The notes under the pieces were generated by a model. The model was not told the origin of the DNA and ran no database searches. It saw only the letters and a list, made by a program, of their open reading frames with translations. A program made the position numbers and the translations under genes. Positions 47,654 through 57,908 of a stretch of DNA of 64,000 nt are shown here, one piece after another. Position 1 is the stretch's first letter, and each line of letters opens with the position of its first letter. The stretch spans positions 57,672,147 to 57,736,146 of the forward strand of contig NC_063050.1 in the NCBI RefSeq assembly GCF_018812025.1, given 5' to 3'. Source of the stretch: Megalobrama amblycephala (lineage: Eukaryota; Chordata; Actinopteri; Cypriniformes; Xenocyprididae).

Positions 47654-48041
47654 GCTCCTGTCTGCCTTTCTGCCTCTGCCTCGCTGCTCAGAGTGGTTTG
47701 CGTCTCCGTATAGATTTGTTTTCTCTTATTTTTTTTTAATCTCGTACTTTTATTCATTGTTGCTTATATTATTATTACTTTATATATACTATTGCCTACC
47801 ACATTAATCTGACGTCGCTAGCTTGTAATCTTTCAATCTAAATTGCTGTTACAACGCGTTTGCATCTCGTTAGCTTGTTAACTTGTCATCAGTCTCTCGC
47901 GCGCTCCTTTTTCAACGCATTCATCAAACATCGGTGGTAACTCGGATCAGTCTACACACACGGTGAGTCATGTCATCCTCTCCCAGTGTTATTTCATGTT
48001 CAGTTTGTCACATGTTCAGCATAGCTCTCTATGTCAGCGAT
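47654..48041 (+). mobile_element. L2 5'-end fragment
   Basis: Begins GCTCCTGTCTGCC and matches, base for base over most of its length, the 5' UTR of L2 copy A (10760-11150 on the minus strand), ending at GTCAGCGATG inside the ORF1 start. It keeps only the 5' end of the LINE, the reverse of the usual 5' truncation. Confidence 0.8.
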
Positions 48042-48290
48042 GCGGTGGCCGAAAGAGCTCAACGCGCTGCAAATTAAGAAAACACATGCAAATAGACAAA
48101 ACACCAGCAAACAAAGAAAACATCTTCATCAGTTTGACAACACATGCGCTGCAAAAGCCCACAACATTTACAAATAGCACAGACCACAACGGAAATGTTT
48201 CAAGGGGACCCAAATAAGTGACGAACCCTACTGGGACCTGCTTATTGTTTAATTGTCTACTCGCCAGTGGTGTTGTCAATGACCTGAAAG
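48042..48290 (+). promoter_or_regulatory. Probable promoter / non-coding exon 1 of the integrase gene
   Basis: A CAACGCGCTGCAAATTAAGA start and AAAACACATGCAAATAGACA-type repeats resemble a transposon terminus, followed by CTGAAAGGTGAGTTTT with a good donor at 48291. The next acceptor (CTTTCCTAG, 48764-48772) precedes the first coding exon. It could be the left end of a DNA transposon that encodes the downstream gene; no matching right end was found. Confidence 0.35.
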
Positions 48291-48775
48291 GTGAGTTTTT
48301 GTTTATTTAAACATCCTGATCATATAATTGCCTAGTCTCTTTTTATATTATTGGCCTAAATAATCTGACACGGTTTAACTGTGAAACATTATTATGTTGA
48401 ACTGTAAAAACTGTAGGGAACACGCAAGTAAAACTACCAGTATGTTTTTCCAACATGAGTAATAAAATGCCATTTTTTTCTTGTTAGTTTTATCAGTTAA
48501 CAAATAAATAACCTTAATGGCGATTAAAGATCTTAAACCTTGACTGGAGGATACTACAGTAGGCAAATAACTAAAAATATCCTATTTCTCCTTCCCATTT
48601 TTTCTTATGAGTCTTGAGCTATATTTCCTTTGCAGTGTTTAACTTTTGTGCATAAACTCAAAACATGTTTACATCTGCATTTTTCCTCTGATGTGACAAG
48701 GTCTAACATTCATTTGCTTAGTTAGATGTCAATATCTTTTACCACTAAGCAGTCACTTTGTTTCTTTCCTAGGTT

Positions 48776-48862
48776 ATGTATTGTCCATATTGTGGACTCG
48801 AATTGGCTGGACCTATTGGATGCTTTTGTGGTTCCTGTGGTAGCAACATTCAACTTCTGTGA
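48776..48862 (+). CDS. Zinc-ribbon exon of the integrase-domain gene (interrupted)
   Basis: After the acceptor at 48772 an ATG opens [20 protein letters not shown] then CGSNIQLL. Paired CxxC motifs (CPYC and CGSC, with an extra CFC) form a zinc ribbon. The exon runs directly into the 3' end of gypsy B at about 48856-48864, which supplies a TGA stop. The exons that should follow are at 54399 and 55393. Zinc ribbon plus HTH plus integrase fits a family of multi-copy fish proteins of uncertain status (DNA-transposon or domesticated). Truncated by the retrotransposon. Confidence 0.55.
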   Translation: MYCPYCGLELAGPIGCFCGSCGSNIQLL

Positions 48863-50246
48863 CAGTATCCCCCCCTCCACGGCCCACTCCTGAGGGCCGA
48901 GGACCCCGACGCCGTGGTGGTCGTCCTCTTCCCCGCGGTGCCGGTCTATCAGGGTGGCTGTCGTGGAAAGTTTGGAGTAAGTTGGGATCAAGGATGTCGT
49001 TTCTTGGGACCCAGGAGCGTTCCTCGGGGCCGTATCCTTCCCAGTCGACTAAGTATTCCAGCTGACCACCACGACGCCGGGAGTCCAAGATCTCATGAAC
49101 CTTGTATGCCGCGCCGTCTTCCAGGATGAGTGGAAGGCGGGGTTCGGCGGGAGCCACGTCAGGTCCTGTGGAGAGAGCAGAAGGGTGGTAAGGTTTAAGG
49201 AGTGAGACGTGGAAAGTGGAGTGAATACGGTACCCTTGTGGCAGCTGGAGTTGGAAAGTGACCGGGTTGACCTGCTTGATGATGGGAAATGGGCCAATGA
49301 ACCTGGGACTCAGCTTTCTGCAGGGCAGACGCAGTCTGATGTCCCGGGTGGACAGCCAAACCTTCTGACCGGGCTGGAAGACAGGGGTGTTGGAACGTCG
49401 AAGGTCAGCTGTCATTCTGCATCTGCGCAGGGCTCGTTGCAGCTGATGGTGCGCTGAGTCCCAGAACCTCTCGCTCTCTCGGAACCAGTAATCCACTGCC
49501 GGAAGGTTAGAGGGTTCCCCGGTCCAGGGGAACAGTGGGGGTTGGTAGCCGAGTACGCACTGGAATGGTGTGAGTCCTGTAGTCGACTGCCGGAGAGAGT
49601 TCTGGGCGTACTCGGCCCAACCCAGGAACTGGTTCCAAGAGTCCTGGTGGTCATGACAGAAGGTACGGAGGAAGCGACCGATCTCCTGGACCTTCCTTTC
49701 CGTCTGCCCGTTCGACTGCGGATGGTATCCCGAAGTTAAGCTGACGGCCACACCTAGGAGGGAATGGAATGCTTTCCACACTCTGGAGATGAACTGGGGT
49801 CCTCTGTCTGATACAATGTCCTCTGGTATCCCGAAATACCTGAACACGTGGTTGAAGAGCATTTCTGCGGTTTCCATGGCAGTGGGCAATCCTCGTAGTG
49901 GAATGAGACGACAGGATTTGGAAAAACGGTCTACGATGACTAGGGTGCAGGTATTTCCATCTGAAACAGGGAGATCAGTGATGAAGTCCACTCCTAGGTG
50001 TGACCATGGTCGGTTGGGAACGGGCAGAGGAAGGAGTTTCCCAGCTGGCAGATGACGAGGACTTTTGGAGATGCCGCACTCCCGACAGCCCTGCACATAC
50101 CTTCTGACATCAGATGCCATCCCTGGCCACCAGAAGCGTTCTTTCAGCAACGAGAGGGTTTCATTGACCCCCGGGTGACCAGTGCCTAGTGACGTGTGAG
50201 CTGAGTGGATGGTTGGAGTGCGTCGTGTCCGGGTGATGTAGAGCAA
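48862..50246 (-). pseudogene. Gypsy B integrase with chromodomain
   Basis: Zinc H2C2 ([20 protein letters not shown] then CRECGISK), core with GVDFITDLP (Asp), [15 protein letters not shown] (Asp), [14 protein letters not shown] (Glu), GPY/F ([15 protein letters not shown]) and a chromodomain at the C-terminus ([20 protein letters not shown]), followed by a basic [14 protein letters not shown] tail. Apparently complete. Chromodomains steer chromoviral integration to particular chromatin. The frame lacks its own stop and runs across the 3' junction into the antisense of the zinc-ribbon exon (to 48813). Confidence 0.9.
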
Positions 50247-50859
50247 GCCAGGTGGACAGCCCGGCGGTGGGTTTTGTGGAGGAGGGAATGGTCTCCTCTG
50301 ACCAAGTGATGGGACTTACAATGAGTGAGCTCGGGATGATAGGCTCGGGTTCTTCTGTCTTTTCTTCTGGAGCATGGAGATGGGAGAGAGCGTCGGCTTT
50401 GATGTTCTTTGAGCCTGGACGATAGGAGATGGTGTAGTTGAATCGGGAGAAGAACATGGCCCAACGGGCTTGTCTTGGATTTAATCTTTTAGCAGAACGA
50501 AGATACTCCAGGTTTTTGTGGTCTGTTAGCACCAGGAACGCATGTTTGGCTCCCTCCAGCCAATGCCTCCACTCTTCCAAGGCAAGCTTTACAGCTAGGA
50601 GTTCCCTGTCACCGATGGAGTAGTTGACTTCCGCCGGGCTGAGCTTGCGGGAGAAGAAGGCGCATGGATGGATTCTACTTGGCGTCCCCTGCTGCTGCGA
50701 CAACACCGCTCCCACTCCGGTGGTAGAGGCGTCTACCTCTACGATGAAGGGTTGTTCTGGATCGGGGTGAACGAGCAAGGGAGCGGTGGTGAAGGCTTCC
50801 TTGAGGCGGTTAAAGGCGTTGGTGGCTGCTGGGTTCCAGGACAGAGACTTGGGCTTGTT
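50161..50859 (-). pseudogene. Gypsy B RNase H
   Basis: Same frame as [22 protein letters not shown] (Asp), [20 protein letters not shown] (Glu), [20 protein letters not shown] (Asp), [16 protein letters not shown] (Asp). All four acidic residues are present. The domain removes the RNA strand after cDNA synthesis. A frameshift near 50260 separates it from the integrase. Confidence 0.9.
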
Positions 50860-51828
50860 TCAGAGAAGGCTGGTGAGTGGATGGGTGATGGAGCTGTAGT
50901 TTTTGATGAAACGACGGTAGAAGTTTGAGAATCCAAGGAAGCGTTGCAACTCTTTGATGGTAGTGGGTTCTGGCCAGTTGGTGACGGATTCCACCTTCCT
51001 CTCGTCCATCCGGATGCCACTGTGATCAATGATGTATCCAAGGAATGAGATGGTGGGTTGATGGAATGAACACTTTTCTGCTTTGAGGAATAGATGGAAC
51101 TGGCGTAGACGGGTGAGGACCTCCGCAACGTGTCGGCGATGTTCGGCCTGGCTCCGGGAGTAGATGAGTATATGGTCGATGTAGACTAGGACGAAGCGGT
51201 TGAGAAACTCCCGGAGCACCTCGTGTATGAAGTCCTGGAATACGGAGGGGGCGTTGACCAGGCCATACGGCATAACCAGGTACTCATAGTGACCAGTAGG
51301 AGTGATGAAGGCGGTCTTCCACTCGTCCCCCTCACGTATCCGGATGAGGTTGTACGCGCTGCGGAGGTCCAGCTTCGTGAACACAGTGGCACCACGGAGA
51401 TGTTCCAGGGCCGCTGGGACGAGAGGAAGGGGATATCTGAATTTGACGGTGATTTTGTTGAGAGAGCGATAGTCAATACATGGCCGCAAGCCTCCGTCCT
51501 TTTTAGCCACAAAGAAGAAACTGGAAGCAGCAGGGGAAGTAGACGGCCGGATGTTTCCTTGGGCTAGGGCCTCCTTGATGTAATCCTCCATGGCCTTCTC
51601 CTCCGGGATGGATAGTGGGTAGATCTTACCCTTCGGCACTGGTTCACCTGGAAGCAGGTCGATGGCACAGTCCCATGGACGGTGTGGAGGCAGCTTGGAA
51701 GCCCTCTGTGGGCAGAAGACGTCGCTGAAGGGGGCGTAACACTTGGGGATGTCGATGGAGCGTTGTTCAACTGGACTCTCGATGGATGTTGCACAGAGGG
51801 AGAGCTCAGAAGATGGAGAAGGTGGCAC
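50860..51828 (-). pseudogene. Gypsy B reverse transcriptase, YxDD altered
   Basis: 322 codons: [78 protein letters not shown], then [19 protein letters not shown], where the second catalytic Asp of YxDD is His. Thumb: [20 protein letters not shown] and [19 protein letters not shown]. Ends at a TGA just after HPLTSLL, with the frame continuing unchanged into RNase H. The D-to-H change alone should abolish polymerisation. Confidence 0.9.
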
Positions 51829-51912
51829 AGGAAGTTCAGTTAGACAGCGAGAGAAACAGGTGTCGCCCCACTTCAGGATTTTGCCCGTCTTCTAGGAGAT
51901 GGTCGGGTTGTG

Positions 51913-53133
51913 CTACTCCAACCAGGGGCGCCCCAGAACCACGTCAGCAGTGGAATCCTCCAGAACCAGCAGATGTAATTCTTCTTGATGTAGTAGGCCA
52001 ACTTGAAGCTTGAGAGGTCCTGCCACAGTGCGGACATGTTTACGGCTGAGAGGCTTGCCTGTGATGGAGCTGATCTGGTAGATCGTCGGAGACGGAGAGG
52101 TCTTGAGACGTAGCTGCCAGCAGAGGGCGCCGGAGACGAAGTTGCCGGCTGACCCTGAGTCGAGGAGCGCGACCACTGTAAGGGAGATATCAGCGGCAGT
52201 AAGATTGACGACAGTGGTGAGTGGTTTCATCTTTTGAGTAGAAGGAATGATGGCACTCACCATGGGTCGAGGAGGTCGTGTGGGGCACGCCGCAATCGCA
52301 TGCCCAGGAGCGCCACAGTAGAAACATAAGTTCAGGGTCAGCCGACGGCGGCGCTCAGCAGGGGATAAGCGTGAGTTCTCAACTTCCATTGGTTCGTTGG
52401 CTGGTTCTGGGGAGCTGACGGGTTCGGATCGGCAGAGGAGCATGTTGGGAAGTGACTGGTCCTGGTGCTCTTGGAGGCACGCCTGCATACAAGTGGCACA
52501 GCGGATGGATAGCTGGATGAACTTCTCGAGGCCGATGGAGTGCTCGTATGCAGCGAGATGCAGCCGTACCCGAGGTTCCAATCCTTGACGATATGTGGTA
52601 ATTAGAGCTTGTTCGTTCCATCCGCTGACTGCAGCAAGCGTTCTGAATTGCAAAGCATAGTCGTAAATGGACATCGATCCTTGTTTTAAATTATAGAGTT
52701 TCTCACCAGCAGACGAATCTGTAATGGGTTTCCCGAACACCTCCCGGAAGTGGGAAATAAACGCAGGATAGGATTGCGTCACTGCACCACGTTGTGCCCA
52801 GATGGAATCGGCCCACTTCAATGCTTTGCCGCTTAACGGAGAGATGAGAAAGGCTATTTTTGGAGGTATCGCTCGGGTATAGGTGCGGCTGCATCTCCAG
52901 GACCAGTTCGCATTGCAGCAGAAATCCGCTGCAATCCTCCGCCGATCCTGAGTAGGGCGCCGGTTTGGCCATGGGACTGGCGTACGGCGGCGGTGAAGAA
53001 GATCCTGTGGTACTGGCTGTGGTGTTCGTGGTGCAGGTGAGGGAGAAGTGACTGGAGATGGTGGCGGTGGATTGGTGGTGAGGGTTCGCCGAAGCGCATC
53101 CACCAGGGCCTGAAATGGATCCGGTTGGCTCAT
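51913..53133 (-). pseudogene. Gypsy B gag-protease
   Basis: ATG at 53133 (MSQPDPFQALVDALRRTL). The stretch from about 53030 to 52865 is read in the wrong frame: the expected capsid start (AEDCSGFLLQCELVLEMQ) lies in another frame, and the main frame returns at an A-run near 52864 with KIAFLISPLSGKALKW. A CCHC knuckle CFYCGAPGHAIAAC follows, then an aspartic protease VVALLDSGSAGNFVSG with its ADVVLGRPWLE flap-side motif. The frame ends at TAG 51913, with a second TAG seven codons later; in related elements gag and pol read through here. Confidence 0.85.
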
Positions 53134-53162
53134 ACTGGGTCTGCGGTGTTGGTCCGGTCTTC

Positions 53163-53638
53163 TGTTGCGGTACACAGGAGGCAGACACAGATGTAAAACA
53201 GGTAACTTGTGTTTATTGACACCAGTAGAGCATGGATCATGAAACAGGTAAGCAGAGTAGATTCAATGGATGATAAGATGGTAATAATGGAGATAGTTAC
53301 TGTCCTTTTCCTTTTCAGATGTGGAGATGAATGAAACACGCTGGAGCTTGGAGATCGCTGGAGGTGACTGGAGCTGACTGGAGCACACCCACACAGAGGA
53401 CGAGACACACTGAGGGAAGGAGACACGCTGGAGACAGGTAAGTATGGAGCGAGGAGTCCTTGAGGTAAGCATCAACAGAAGTATATGCGAACGAGACCGG
53501 ACATGGTGTGCTGTGTGTGTGTGCTCTTTATGGTGCTGCTGATGAGTGTGGTGACGAGGTGCAGGTGTCGGTGATTAGTACTCTGGAGATGGTGTGCGCT
53601 GGGATTGGTTGAGGTTGGAACCTGACGTGTCTGTGACA
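53163..53638 (-). repeat. 5' LTR of gypsy B
   Basis: About 476 bp from TGTCACAGACACGTCAGG to a proposed end at 53163, with TCAATAAACACAAG as the polyadenylation signal region (about 53213). The 3' border is uncertain because only ~30 bases separate it from the gag ATG and no primer site was recognised. Confidence 0.65.
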
Positions 53639-54398
53639 CCTATAATGCCATGGGTCAATATGACTCATTTCCACTTTTGAGTTCACTTTCTGAAATAATG
53701 TTTTTTTTTTTTCTCCTTGAAATTCTTTAACATCATTTAGGGTCTTTAACTTGTATGCAAGTTATTGACACAATGTGTTATGAAAAGTCTGAACACATTT
53801 TGTGTGCAACAATTTTGTTTAGAGTCATTCTAATCCTAACACTTTCAAATTCATAGGTACTTAAACATACCCTAAATAAAAACATTTCCTTGATGTACAT
53901 TGTTGTTATGTCTTGTCCTTGCTGCACTGTGAAGGTGAAAGGGAGCTTTCCCACATTTCTTCTCAGTGCTGCAACAGTCTTTGTCACACACACAATCACA
54001 TGTTAATTTATTAAGATGTTGAACCAGGTTAGATAGTATGACATGCAGAACTAGAGTGACATACAGAACTAAACACAAATACATTGCATGATTTTTTTTC
54101 AATGTCAACATAAACCTCCAAATACAACCTAACTGTTAAAAGTGGTGAGCTTAAGTGCCAGTCCAATGCCAATTGTTTGTGCCTTTTACTACCTGGATTT
54201 GTCCACAAATTGAGCAGGTTAAATACAAAGGCGTTATATAAATAAAACTTCTTCTTCATACACTTTTCATACACTCTGAAGTGTATCAAACAGTTGGCCT
54301 CTTTATTTCTTTGTTACTGCTGCTGATACATTTTTATGTTTAAGATTATATTTGTGGATTTCTACATTCCTAATAACACTGTTCTCTTTTCCCTTCAG
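53639..54398. other. Intron of the integrase-domain gene (right of gypsy B)
   Basis: AT-rich, no domains; ends in a pyrimidine tract and CCCTTCAG acceptor (54391-54398). Confidence 0.4.
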
Positions 54399-54554
54399 GC
54401 CCAGGAACTGTGTCAGATGAACTCACAGAGGCAGGCCTAATCCAGAAATATTTCTCAGAGGGCCACACATATGACGTGATCCTTGATTTTCTTGGAACAA
54501 AACATAACATTTTCCTGAGTCTGAGCACCTTAAAGAGAAGGCTAAGGAATGCAG
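54399..54554 (+). CDS. HTH exon of the integrase-domain gene
   Basis: Starts after CCCTTCAG and reads PGTVSDELTEAGLIQKYFSE then ILDFLGTKHNIFLSLSTLKR and RLRNAG, a helix-turn-helix-like element that precedes the integrase core in this family. It ends at a CAG|GTGTAA donor in phase 1; without splicing the frame would stop four codons later (54566-54568). The next exon at 55393 restores the frame with a shared Gly codon (NAG-LTRRTDY). Confidence 0.6.
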
Positions 54555-54699
54555 GTGTAACGAGTTAAAGTAAATACAATTTGAATGTTACACATTGCTT
54601 TTCACTAAAATCCTTCAAATGTATTTTATATTTATTTATTCCCGTTTTCTTTGAGTAATATGTTGATTCTACTGTTCACTATTTAGAGACTTTTATTTT

Positions 54700-55064
54700 G
54701 ACATTTTCTTCTGGCGCTTTGCTGACGCCATTTTCGAGTGACTGCGCGCCTCTCGCCAGTTCACATTGGTTATGCTGGGGAGAGGTAAGCGTTTCTCTGC
54801 ATTTTACGAGTGAAATATGTTGACAAAGTTTATAAATCGACTAAATATCTTATTGTAAATAGTACTGAGACTATTTGCAGTGTTCTGTTGTATGTTTTAT
54901 ACGTGAGTGGATTGAGAATATAAAGTTATATCGTGTGGGCCGTATGATATGCTATTCGCATGGTTTAGAGTTATCAATCAGCTAACAAATGTTATATCAT
55001 ACAGGTTTGTCTTATGAAACACCCACAAGAGAGAGATATGAACTTTATTCATATTAATCAACAG
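54700..55064 (+). other. Unspliced exon-intron-exon segment
   Basis: A first exon-like stretch ends GGGGAGAG|GTAAGC (54784/54785). An intron ends ATATCATACAG (55004). A 60-bp exon runs 55005-55064, followed by a GTATTT donor. Its sequence recurs in joined form at 55172-55258. An ATG at 54772 would start a short 21-codon frame across the splice, so this may be a 5' UTR with an upstream ORF. Confidence 0.65.
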
Positions 55065-55171
55065 GTATTTCACTCTTTATTGTCTTTTGATGTCCTTTTA
55101 TACTCTTGTACTGTGTTAATACTGTAATGTTTCAATGTTAATGTTTATTTTTTCTATTGTAACACAAAATG

Positions 55172-55258
55172 AGTTCACATTGGTTATGCTGGGGAGAGGT
55201 TTGTCTTATGAAACACCCACAAGAGAGAGATATGAACTTTATTCATATTAATCAACAG
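55172..55258 (+). repeat. Spliced (processed) copy of the segment at 54758-55064
   Basis: Bases 55172-55198 equal 54758-54784 and bases 55199-55258 equal 55005-55064, with the 220-bp intron absent and the junction exactly at the predicted splice sites. Confidence 0.85.
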
Positions 55259-55392
55259 ATGGAGTGAAGTTAATGCTGGCTCTGGCTGACATTAAATCCC
55301 TTTTTTGGTGAACGACATCAGAAGTGTCCTGAGTCTTCTTACACACAACACAGATAGTGGTAACGGCGGTCAGCAGAGGACCGGTTACACAG
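55259..55392 (+). pseudogene. N-terminal coding remnant fused to the integrase exon
   Basis: Directly after the spliced copy an ATG (55273) reads MLALADIKSLFW and stops. One base later in another frame the sequence runs open as VNDIRSVLSLLTHNTDSGNG into the integrase exon without interruption. A T-run (55301-55306) at the frame change suggests a single-base loss. This could be an alternative N-terminus carried by a retrocopied transcript. Confidence 0.45.
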
Positions 55393-55980
55393 GCCTAACA
55401 AGAAGAACAGACTATACTCCCAGTGGCACTGTGGATGCAGCTATTACACATGAACTGACAGGCTCCGGTCAGCTTTTAGGCTACAGAGCTCTGTGGCAGA
55501 CATTGCGACAGAAGTATTTCATGACAGTTAAAAGGGACGATGTAATGCATGCAATTCGCAGACTGGATCCATCAGGAGTTCAACTTTGCCATAGACACAG
55601 ATTTGTCCGAAGAGGGTACTTTACAGCAGGACCAAACCAAGTATGGCATGTTGATGGGTATGATAAGCTCAAACCATTTGGTGTTGCCATCAGTGGCTGC
55701 ATTGATGGGTTTTCTAGGAAAGTGATGTGGCTCAGAAGTGGCAGCTCTAATAACGACCCAGTGATAATTGCTCACTATTACCTGCAGTGTGTATCAGACT
55801 TCGGACTTCCAGCACGCCTTCACACAGACTGTGGGACAGAAAATGGCACTATGGTAGTCATTCATTGTGCATTAAGAGCACATCATACAGATGACTTTGC
55901 AGGAGCCCACAGTCACATGTATGGCACATCAACTGCAAATCAACAAATCGAAAGTTGGTTTTCCTTTTTCAGAAAGCAAA
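55393..55980 (+). CDS. Integrase-core (rve/DDE) exon
   Basis: Reads LTRRTDYTPSGTVDAAITHE, LLGYRALWQTLRQKYFMTVK, RDDVMHAIRRLDPSG, NQVWHVDGYDKLKPFGVAIS (first Asp), GCIDGFSRKVMWLRSGSSNN, RLHTDCGTENGTMVVIHCAL (second Asp) and TANQQIESWFSFFRKQ (Glu, about 40 residues on). The D-D-E triad is complete. Ends at an AAAG|GTATAG donor (55981); the C-terminal exon was not found before the MITE at 56166. This resembles integrase-core proteins of fish and invertebrates linked to IS3EU/Ginger-like DNA transposons; that assignment is inference. The exon itself is undamaged. Confidence 0.7.
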
Positions 55981-56165
55981 GGTATAGACCTTTTAAGATA
56001 TATTAAAAAAATGTAATTAAATGTACTATTTAGTCACTTTTTTGTCACATGACAGAGGATTTCAGTTGTTAACATGTATTATGAGAGTAACACTAGATTA
56101 AAATGTTATGCAAATCTTTTTTCCTGATGCTATAGTTTTCTTTGCATTGAGATATAATATATATA

Positions 56166-56526
56166 CAGTGGCATGAAAAAGTATGGGAACCCCTTACAGA
56201 ATCTGTGAAAATGAGAATTATTTTAATAAAATAAGAGGGATAATAAAAAATGCATGTTACTTTTGTTTAGTACTGTCCTGAGTAAGATATTTTACATAAA
56301 AGATGTTTACATTTAGTTCACAAGACAAAACAATAGCTGAATTTATTAAAATAACCCCATTCATAAGTATGTGAAGCATTGATTCTCAATACTGTGTGTG
56401 GTTACCTGATGATCCACGACTGTTTTTATGTTTTGTGATGGTTGTTCATGAGTCTCTTGTTTGTCCTGAGCAGTTAAACTGAGCTCTGTTCTTCAGAAAA
56501 ATCCTCCAGCTCCTGCAGATTCATCA
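56166..56526 (+). mobile_element. DNA-transposon MITE, left half
   Basis: Starts CAGTGGCATGAAAAAGTATG after TA; a common fish non-autonomous element. It breaks off at GATTCATCA where the DIRS-like element begins and resumes at 62369 (GTTTTCAAGCATCTTC). Confidence 0.7.
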
Positions 56527-56548
56527 GTTCCCTTTCGAAAGGGAACTC

Positions 56549-56718
56549 TACTCTGCGTTCGAAAACGCATTGGGGAAACGTCACGTGACCCAGGTGTCTG
56601 AAAGCACTATCCAATAACTCCAATTCCTATTGGCCGGCGACAGCCTATGACGTCATACGGCACGACCCGGAAGTATAAAGGAGCGCCTGGAGAGACAGCC
56701 AGTATCTCATCGTCTTTC
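56549..56718 (+). promoter_or_regulatory. DIRS left terminal repeat with Pol II promoter motifs
   Basis: CCAAT boxes (56611-56615 and the inverted ATTGG at about 56630), a perfect CRE TGACGTCA (56648-56655), and TATAAAG (56674-56680), with the presumed start ~30 bases on. An E-box CACGTG lies at 56582-56587. The gag ATG is at about 56775. Confidence 0.65.
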
Positions 56719-56774
56719 GGTCCTGTTCTGTCTGATTGCATCTATACCAACTCCGGTAGGGTTTTTTTTATTAT

Positions 56775-57590
56775 GCCTTACAAACGTTCATGAGAGTGTG
56801 TTTATCCGTGTCCCAGGGTTTGACACTTGATATACATATCTTTCTGGGCGTTCTCTGTCTGGAGAGGAGCACGCATACACAGTGCTTGAGGGCACTGCTG
56901 TGTGTTTGTCTGTTGTTTACTCTGTTCTCGTTTGGCACTCTTCCCGAGGGAAGAGCTGTCTGCATCTGTGCCTGTTGATTCTGTCCCCGTTTGTGCTGAG
57001 GCTTAACGGTGGCTGCAATCATAGGGCTCGCAGATGAGCTCGTTGGGAAGTTTGAGAAAGTTTTATTCTCTCTCAACTTCCCCGCGGCTGGCGAGAGTGA
57101 CCGGATGACGATGACGTTCGTGTTTGACGTCATTGCGTCCGGCGGCGAGCGCTCCTCTGGCTGGTGTATGCGAGCTGCTGTGTGTTTGGGACGTGCTTCT
57201 CGGCGGGCTTCAGCTGCCGGGAGAGCGCATTAAGAAAGGGGCCGCGCGCAGACGGCTCAACGAGCGGTTCCTTTCTGTCCATTAATACAGCAGCTTGCAT
57301 ACTTTCCATTCCTTTATGATCTCCGCGTTTGAGATCGGGAGGGCATGGAAAAACCCCTAGCCGTTCAGATTTGTATCTGAACCCAGACAGACGGGAGGAG
57401 GAGGAAGCGAGAGTGAGACGGGTGATCGATTGTAAACACTGTTGCATTTGTAATCGATCCCCCAGCTATATAGGGCGGTTTATATCTACCCTCTCCTCTT
57501 CTTCCTCCACCTCCTGTATATATATGCATATTTATATGCATGTTTGTATGTATAATTGTATATATGTGTATATGTAGACACATATCATGC
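56775..57590 (+). pseudogene. DIRS gag remnant
   Basis: Opens MPYKRS then stops. Related to the gag start at 14934 onward (GECVYPCP, acidic region). Further on the sequence shows a FHSFMISAFEIGRAWKNP-type segment near 57305-57360 in a shifted frame. Several frameshifts and stops. Confidence 0.5.
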
Positions 57591-57908
57591 TCAGATGCTT
57601 CTTATGGTCAGACTAATGGCTGGGGCCATAGTCATTATTTCTATCAACCCGCTGTTTTTGTTTGATAGTAAGAGGATCTTTTAGGCTTAAAAGAACCTTA
57701 GATTCCATCCTTTCATGTAAAAAGGAGCATTAGGAGTTTTTTGGTTTTCAAGCTGCAGGAGGGTCTATATTTTATTCGTTTAAAATAAGACCTTATTTTC
57801 CTGTATAATTTTCTGAGCATGTAGTCAGGAAAATTAGGGGGTTTTGGGCAAAATAGCTGATAGCACTCGTCACTTCAGTTAATATGTAAATGTTTAGGTC
57901 GGCCTTAA

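Larger units (their letters stand above)
48856..53638 (-). mobile_element. Ty3/gypsy chromovirus B, no 3' LTR
   Basis: On the minus strand: 5' LTR (53163-53638), gag with protease (51913-53133), RT (50860-51828), RNase H (50161-50859), integrase with chromodomain (to about 48862), a purine tract (GGAGGGGGGGAT), then only the first ~9 bases of a 3' LTR (TGTCACAGA) before the zinc-ribbon exon. There is no duplication of the flanks (left CAACT, right CTATAA). Gag and pol share one frame in design. Breaks: two compensating shifts in gag, two TAG codons between protease and RT, one TGA after RT, one shift before integrase. Confidence 0.9.
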
